Source: Rhabdophis nuchalis
Taxonomy: Eukaryota; Chordata; Lepidosauria; Squamata; Natricidae
Direction: 5' to 3'
Length of the DNA: 64,000 bases
NCBI GenBank assembly: GCA_039707465.1
Contig: CM077648.1
Coordinates: forward strand, 29,391,119-29,455,118
Shown: positions 57,500 to 64,000 of the stretch, piece by piece
How the letters are laid out: the number at the start of each line of letters is the position of its first letter
Position numbering within the stretch: the stretch's first letter is position 1
The notes under the pieces: model-generated
What the model saw: only the letters and a program-made list of their open reading frames with translations
What the model was told of the DNA's origin: nothing
Databases searched by the model: none
Program-made: the position numbers and the translations under genes

Positions 57500-57860
57500 T
57501 CTGTATTGCTGGCCTCTGATTGATTGATTAATTGATTGGCTGTCCATCTTACCATAGGGTACCTCTGGGTGGCTTACAATATTAAAATGATAAATCTGTA
57601 TAATAAAATACTATAATACAAAACACAATACACAGCCCTAGCTAAAATACAGGGAGAGACTAGGAGCAGGGGGAAAGGTGGGATCTATAGATTAATCTAT
57701 ATATTAATCTGTGAAGCCCCTCCTTTGGTGCCCTAAGCCAATTGGCACAGCTAGGTCTTTAAGCTCTTGTGGAAGGTCAGGAGGGTTGGAATCGACCTAA
57801 TTCTGGGGGGGAAATGTTCCAAAGGGCGATTATATATAGAAGAAGCATATAAAGGACCCT
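57500..57860 (-). mobile_element. L2-like LINE fragment
   Basis: Starts with a GATT-rich tail and GGCTGTCCATCTTACCATAGG on the plus strand, later GAAATGTTCCAAAGGGCG; reverse of an L2 3' end. Confidence 0.6.
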
Positions 57861-57935
57861 CTAGCTCATGAACTCTCTTTGCCTGTTTCTTCTCTCACAC
57901 TGTAACTAGAAGATCCAGTCATACTGTATATACAT

Positions 57936-58405
57936 AGTTTAATACAATACAATACAATACAATACAATACAATACAATACAATAGCAGAGTTGGAAGGGA
58001 CCTTGTAGGTCTTCTAGTCCAACCCCCTGCGTGGGCAGGAACCTTATACCATTTCAGACAAATGGCTATCTAACATCTTTTTAAAGACTTCCAGGGTTGG
58101 GGCATTCACAACTTCTGGAGGCAAGCTGTTCCAGAGGTTAATTGTTCTAACTGTCAGGAAATTTCTCCTTAGTTCTAAGTTGCTTCTCTCCTTGATTAGT
58201 TTCCATCCATTGCTTCTTGTCCTGCCCCCAGGTGCCTTGGAGAATAGTTTGACTCCCCCTTCTTTGTGGCACCCTCTGAGATATCGGAACACTGCTATCA
58301 TGTCTCCCCTGGTCCTTCTCTTCATCAAACTAGACATACCCAGCTCCTGCAGCCGTTCTTCATATGTTTTAGTCTCCAATTCCCTAATCATCTTGGTTGC
58401 TCTTT
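57936..58405 (-). mobile_element. CR1 LINE 3' end with (AATAC)n tail
   Basis: Eight AATAC units at 57941-57980, then the CR1 tail and the best-preserved ORF end in the window: the minus-strand frame 58391-58044 is open for 115 codons (RTRGDMIAVFRYLRG, INLWNSLPPEVVNAPTLEVF). Confidence 0.9.
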
Positions 58406-58616
58406 GTTAGGTTTGACTTAAATTATACTTCTGAGAAGTATCTAATACAGTATTTGTTTAAGAGAAAGGAATGAAAGCACTTAAGGTTTGTGCTGACATA
58501 GGATACTTGTAACAGTAAATCATTGCTGAATATTTAAGATTGTTTACCACTATTCTCAAAAAAGCAGTAAATGCGATACATGCATATGCATCGACATATA
58601 AAAAGTGGGTTCCTCC

Positions 58617-58816
58617 CAATGGTGAAATTCAATTTTTTTTTACTACTGGTTCTGTGGGCATGGCTTGGGCATGGCAGGGGAAGGATATTGCAAAATCCCC
58701 ATTCCCACCCCACTCTGGGAACAGCCAGAGGTGGTATTTGCCGGTTCTCCGAACTACTCAAAATTTCCGTTTCTGCTTATCCAGAACCTGTCAGAACCTA
58801 CTGAATTTCACCCCTG
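58617..58816. mobile_element. hAT MITE, 200 bp
   Basis: Termini CAATGGTGAAATTC and GAATTTCACCCCTG; flanks GTTCCTCC (58609-58616) and CTTCCTCC (58817-58824). Same family as 33722-33918. Confidence 0.8.
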
Positions 58817-58824
58817 CTTCCTCC

Positions 58825-59689
58825 GTATTTTGGATTTACATTATTCTGTGTCTGTGATTCCAAAAGATTTTCCTTGTTTGGCAATTGAGCCAATCTATTT
58901 CTGACGTTGCTGTGATGGAATTAAAAATGCTGCAAATCCAGTTTTCTGAAGTTGTAGAGACTGGGCTGTTTTTTCATTGATGGGAAGCCACTGTAAAGGT
59001 TCATGCCAAGACACTATCATGTCATTATTTATAATTATCTTGAGTTCGAAATGTCAACTTATGAACCCTGCACATAATGGGAGAGCAGGATTACTATTGT
59101 CAGCAATTCATATTTTTTATGCTCATCTCTTAGTTAGATGAAAGGACTGCTGTTATGGTATAGGTTTTGAAGTTGGCTCTGATGACCCAAACACAGATAG
59201 TGTGAATATGAAAGCAACATATATCTAAATTTTCTTTTTGAAGCCAGTCCAGTCGCTATACTATAATAATTGTTAGTAAGGATATGTATATTCTTTTGCT
59301 GTATTCTTACTATATGAAATTCATTATACCAGCATTTGTAAAAGTATTATTCAACCTTAGAGAAATATCTTGATTTGAAGAAGTGGATTGTTGATACAGT
59401 ATGTGTTTGCCACCATATTTATGGTGGCTATATTTATGGTGGCTATTTTTTGATAGCTAAGAAACAAAAGATTTTTTTCAAGTGATTTAGACAAAATTTT
59501 AACTTTTCCTAGTTTCGTGCATATGTTATGTGTTGAGATTATATTTATGTTAAATATTATAAAGAGTAGTTAAGCAGGCCTTTTTTTACATTTGAACTAA
59601 AGTGCAACAAATGACTGCTGACTCTCAGCTTTTCTCTATATTAACAATCAAGTCTCTATTTCTGACTGTTTATTATTTTCTTGGATTTA
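58825..59689. other. Probable intron, nothing recognised
   Basis: AT-rich; a small repeat of TATTTATGGTGGCTA at about 59410-59445. Confidence 0.4.
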
Positions 59690-60335
59690 TTATTATTATT
59701 TATAAAATTTATTGGCTGCCAGTCTTATCATAGGCTACCTCTGTGTGGCTTACAGTCATAAAAATATGACTACACATATACAATTAAAACATAAATAAGT
59801 TAAAATCAAACATTAACATCTAAAGGCATGTGGGGATGTGGGGGCAAAGTGGGTTCTGTTGGTACTCAATCAGCAACCTCCACTGTGCTATTCCACCGCT
59901 GCCTGACTGGCAGGTTGTTACAAAAAGATAGGGTTGGTGCCAGCCTCACATCAGCGGGCGAGATGTTCCAGAGGGCAGGAGCAACAACAGAGAAGGCCCT
60001 CATCTTGGACCCTGCCAACTGGAATAATCTGATGGGATGTGCAGCATGCCTTCTTTGCCGGCACAAGTGGGATGGGCCAATCCCAGTGGGGTGAGATGGT
60101 CCCTCATGTAACCTGGACCCATGCCATGAAGGGCTTTAAAGGTGATCACCAACATCCTGAATTGCACCCGGAAACAGACTGATAACCAATCCACCTTGTG
60201 GAGCAGTGGTGTTACAGGTGCCTCTTCGGGCCGTCCAAACTACCCACACCGCCAAACACTGCACCAGCTGTAGCTTCTGAATTATCTTCCAAGGGTAGCC
60301 ACATGTAGAGCGCATTACAATAATACAAATATTTT
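59690..60335 (-). mobile_element. L2-like LINE, end of polymerase ORF and 3' end
   Basis: Minus-strand frames give VITFKALHGMGPGYMRDHL and RAFSVVAPALWNISPADVR with LAPTLSF, the hallmark C-terminal motifs of L2 polymerase. The plus strand begins with an ATT tail and GCCAGTCTTATCATAGGC. Frameshifted. Confidence 0.8.
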
Positions 60336-62280
60336 GGATATTTCATTAGCATAGGATTATTGGCCTAATTAAAATATTTAATACATGAAAGGAACAAGAG
60401 ACATTTGATAGCTTGGGATGTTATTTTAATCTTTTTTAGAATGGACTGTTGAAATTTGTAATGCTGAACTTAAAATGAACTGTTAGCTGTGACATGAAAA
60501 AATGCATAAGGAAAGGGAAAATTAGATTTAGAGCAGTATCACTCAATACAAGGGCAACGCTGCTATGTTTCAGTTTCAGTAATGGGGATGAATCCTGTTG
60601 ACTGTTGCCTCTTGGATTAACATAGATATGTAAAACTTTGTCAAGTACCATCGTAGTAGGACTAATGTCTCACAAATTTATTTCAGTCTTTTTATTTTTA
60701 CTGATCAGTTTTATGTTTTTACGTATTTGGGATTAATGTTAAAAGCATGGTACATTCTTAATGTCTAGTGATTGTAAGGAGAGAGTTTGATTTTTAGTTA
60801 TGAATAAACTGGCAAAAAATAGAGAATTGATAATGTTTTCAACCTATATAAAAATACTAAGACTTTAAGAGACATTTCTAGACTTTGTGGGAAAGCCAGA
60901 AATATTGCAGTTTGATGCATTCTCCGATGCTTCTGATGTTTCATAGACTAACAAAAGGTTGCTTTATTAGTAGCTTTAATGAACAAATCACTTTATTGGC
61001 TTAGGCATACTGGTAGCTTTGTCGGTCCAAACAGCAATGAGTTCTTATTTCAATTCACTATTGTGCTCAAGTAGTGAAGTGATAGCCATTGACCTTCTAC
61101 TAAAGCACAATAAAAAGTTTTTTTGTGAAGAACAGAAGTATGCAAGGAAAACTGCAATGCCTTCATAGCTTGTGTGTTCAGATAAGCTCTTGTTTGGTTC
61201 TCAGTATATAGCCTTAAAAATATAGTATTAATTGTCTTTTAGTGGATCTGCTTAAAATGCAACTTCATATTTAATTCGTATTTTATCCATGAATTGTTAC
61301 TCTTGGATTCAAGACACATTGACATTTATATAACTGAAAATAACGTTATATATAATAATATATGTTATATAGCTTTTGTACTACATTAGTGTCTCCAATG
61401 AAGAATTTTATAATTTGAAGAAATTATCCTGTGAAATTTAATTGAAATGTTGCTATCACTATCAAATGGCTAGAAAGGAGTTCAAAAATAGTACAGATAT
61501 ATTTTTTCATGAAGCTTTATCATAGTGAATTTCCATTCAAGAACTAACAATTCTGCTTATTTTTTTCTGAAGATAAGCATAAATGGCTGGGTGCTTTCAT
61601 AGCTCTTCAAAACAGCCCTTCACCAAAATAATTAAACTGCAGAATTAAAAGATGGTGCATACACACACATTTCAAGTTGCTTAATGTCAATTAGCGTTAC
61701 TACCAAAGATGATTGTGAATAAATAACAGCCCACATTCTGTGTCCTATTGATTGTTTATGGGCTAGGTTTCAGCTGAGCACTCAGTTGAACTTTGAAAAA
61801 CATAACAGTAGTTAGAGAGGAGGAAGCATAGCAGTGCTCCTTTTTGTTTTCCCAAGACAAACCTTTACGCATTTTAGGATTAGTTGCTTAGGTTGTCCCT
61901 TTTCTGAAATAAAACTGCAGAACCTATTGTGAGAAAGTGGTTGAGGAATTTCTTCTTCATTCCCGCCTTTCTCATTTATTGGAATATTTGTGTAAATGCT
62001 TGTATGAAGTAGCCTTTATTAGAATCAGTTAGGATATCTGAAATTCATGTTTAGGGAACAGGGCATTTTTTACTAGTCTTTAATCTTATTTTATATTCCT
62101 GCATAAATGGGAATGGTTCCATTGAATAGCAACTTGGTTTGGGGTAATATATTTTCTTTGATTTTAACTGAAATCAGATGAGCATAGCTTGGGTGAAAGA
62201 TTTGTCAATAGCTGCAGAAAGGCAAGTGATAGTAAGCAAAAAGTGATGGGACTTGGAAGTAAAGAGAAATTAGACACAGG
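60336..62280. other. Probable intron, nothing recognised
   Basis: AT-rich; no open frame of note, no CpG island, no named repeat. Confidence 0.4.
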
Positions 62281-62288
62281 CTTTAGAT

Positions 62289-62635
62289 CAGGGGTGTCAA
62301 ACTTGATTTTATTGAGGGCCATATCAGGGTTGTGTTTGACCTCAGGCGGCTGGGGTGGGCATAGTTGGGGTGGGCTTGGCCAGATCAATGTCACTCATGT
62401 TGGGGTGCTTGTGGTGGCCCAAGAGCTCTGCCAGGGAAAACGGGCTTCTGAGCTCTGTTTCTGACTGAGACAGTCTTCTGCAACCCTCCGCAAGCGAAAA
62501 CTGCATGCGGCCTTCCCGAGCTCTATTTTTGATGGCAGAGACACCATGGGCTTGTCTTTCACTGTTTCTAGGGTTGCCATGTGGGCCAGATCTCAGGCTG
62601 AATCCGGCTCACAGGCCTTGAATTTGACAACCCTG
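62289..62635. mobile_element. hAT element, 347 bp
   Basis: Termini CAGGGGTGTCAAACTTGATT and GAATTTGACAACCCTG; perfect 8-bp duplications CTTTAGAT (62281-62288, 62636-62643). Same terminal family as 6725-6858. Confidence 0.9.
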
Positions 62636-62710
62636 CTTTAGATGGAAAGTCATTGACCTAGGAATACAGTAGAAAATAAGGCAAGAATTAACAAAGATTA
62701 ATGCTTGTTC

Positions 62711-63088
62711 AGGGGCGCAGTGGCTCAGTGGGTAAGACTGAGCTTGTCAATTGAAAGGTCAGCAGTTCAGAGGTTCGAATCCCTTGTGCCACGTAACGGG
62801 GTAAACTCCCGTTACTCGTCCCAGCTTCTGCCAACATAGCAGTTCAAAAACATGTAAAAAATACAATTAGAAAAATAGGGAAGATAACAGAGTTCCGTGG
62901 GAACAAAGTGGTGGGAAGATAACAGAGTTCCGTGCACCTTCGGGTTTTAGTCATACTGGTCAAATGACCACAGAGATGTCTTCGGACAGTGCTGGCTCTT
63001 TGGCTTTGAAACAGAGATGAGCACCGCCCCTTCCTAGAGTTGGGAACGACTAGCACATATGTGCGATGGGAACCTTTACCTTTACCTG
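62711..63088 (+). mobile_element. Sauria SINE
   Basis: tRNA-like head with GCGCAGTGGCTCAGTGGGTA (A box) and GAGGTTCGAATCCC (B box), the body with GTCCCAGCTTCTGCCAAC, and the BovB-like end GAGTTGGGAACGACTAGCAC and (CCTTTA)n. This SINE family is specific to squamate reptiles. Confidence 0.93.
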
Positions 63089-63176
63089 TGAGTTTATTAA
63101 CTTTGCATTTTGGCTTTTTAGTTGTATTTTTGTGTCTGTATTAAGGCACAGGAGTATATTAACTGACAGATATATT

Positions 63177-63215
63177 CATTCACACACACACATACACACA
63201 CACACACACACCACA
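63177..63215. repeat. (CA)n microsatellite
   Basis: CA/TACA run. Confidence 0.9.
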
Positions 63216-63234
63216 TACATAAACAAGCATATAT

Positions 63235-64000
63235 TCTGGGATAATTCTAGGATTATAATTCTGACCCTAGGAATGAAAGGATTCTTTCCATTCAAAAGTG
63301 ATCCAGAATCTGCCACTCTCTGGCAACTGATGGACCTGATAGGCTTTCAAAGGAAGCTGAAGCTAATATCTGATGACCTGTACAGTCCTGTGGATACCTT
63401 GGCTGCCTCCTAAAATAGGGAGGTGGCTGGAGCCTTGGACAGAATTGTGTGTACAGCCTCTCTTTTGCCCCATCATTCCCAGTACTCCCTGTGAGGAGTT
63501 GAGGGGGTTAAAAAAGATCAAGAGACATCTAGAGCACTGCTGGAGAAAAACAGGATATGAGTCTGATTGGGTACAAGCTAGAGCTGCTATTAACACCTAT
63601 CACATGGTGGGAAGAGCAGTGAAACATCAGTATTTTTCTGCTTTTGTCATGTCCTCAGCATATCACTCAGTGGGCCTATTTAGGATCACCCTAACCCTTT
63701 GGGGGAGGGCAGCCCAGAGGCCTACTTTCAGGACCACATAGAAGAATTTTCTGTGCATCTGGCAGATAAAATTGCCTGATTGTATTCCCAGCTGGATGTT
63801 AACCTTGTTGAGATACCAGAGGAGCAAACATACCCGGTTATCTTGGAATAATTCGACCCTGTTTGTCCTGAGAAAATGAACAAAGTCAAAGTCCACCTAG
63901 AAGGAGATGTGGATGGATCTGATTGATGGTGAATTCATCCTTGATGGATAGGATGTTTCTGATGTCTTTAAAACAGGGCTGAGGCCCCCTCTCCTTTAGA
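63235..64000 (+). mobile_element. L2-like LINE ORF2 fragment, runs off the window
   Basis: Broken frames between the endonuclease and polymerase regions: WVQARAAINTYHMVGRAV, KHQYFSAFVMSSAYHSVGLF and LFRITLTL fit the linker of L2 ORF2. Many stops; non-functional. It continues past 64000. Confidence 0.6.

Noticed and set aside
58044..58391. 115-codon minus-strand frame as a gene
   Set aside because: It is the end of a CR1 polymerase ORF, with other copies in the window.
63373..63741. 122-codon frame as a gene
   Set aside because: Degenerate L2 ORF2 linker region, interrupted by stops on both sides.
47311..64000. FBXW7 coding exons
   Set aside because: I looked for the MNQELLSVGSKRRR start, F-box and WD40 motifs and found none; coding exons must lie beyond the window if the assignment is right.

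Overview
The window is vertebrate nuclear DNA, AT-rich and dense in transposons, most likely from a snake. The pointers are a Sauria SINE, CR1 LINE tails that run into ATTGT or ATAGA-type microsatellites (the snake-typical CR1-seeded pattern), L2-like LINE tails, many short hAT-type DNA transposons with intact 8-bp target-site duplications, and long GAAA/CTTT tracts. There are no bacterial-type genes; almost all long open frames are low-complexity or transposon shadows.

One protein-coding gene can be reconstructed completely: TMEM154, on the + strand, with six coding exons at 4712-4775, 11867-12175, 13967-13994, 16192-16277, 22188-22245 and 28715-28730. The exons join in phase to give 186 residues: signal peptide, Ser/Thr/Glu-rich ectodomain with two N-glycosylation sequons, one transmembrane helix, a basic stop-transfer stretch, and a cytoplasmic tail carrying the strongly conserved PIFEEDTPSVMEIEMEEL segment and a short SDCES C-terminus.

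Layout. 1-4700: upstream DNA with a CR1 tail, a tRNA-type SINE and a solo LTR. 4712-28730: TMEM154, whose introns hold nested hAT elements (8.3-8.9 kb), palindromic MITEs, two LTR candidates, a full-length ORF1-only L1-like insertion with a perfect 18-bp TSD (17.66-19.51 kb), a Helitron-like element (21.7-22.1 kb), and a fold-back repeat split by a 1.7-kb hAT element full of polypurine DNA (22.9-24.6 kb). 28.7-46.3 kb: TMEM154 3' region and intergenic DNA with a second solo LTR of the same family as the first, a 200-bp local duplication, SINEs, MITEs and LINE fragments. 46.39-47.31 kb: a strong CpG island, read as the promoter and first, probably non-coding, exon of the next gene. In mammals that gene is FBXW7, transcribed in the same direction just downstream of TMEM154; no FBXW7 coding exon lies inside the window, so the identity is inferred from gene order. 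47.3-64 kb: probable first intron of that gene, with two more large hAT elements (49.27-51.41 and 55.71-57.22 kb), each carrying internal inverted repeats and GA/CT tracts, then CR1, L2 and Sauria SINE copies.

I found no clear new biological system. The most unusual items are the ORF1-only LINE, the composite hAT family with internal palindromes and purine tracts, the fold-back locus that preserves its own empty insertion site, and a NAGNAG acceptor in TMEM154 exon 5.
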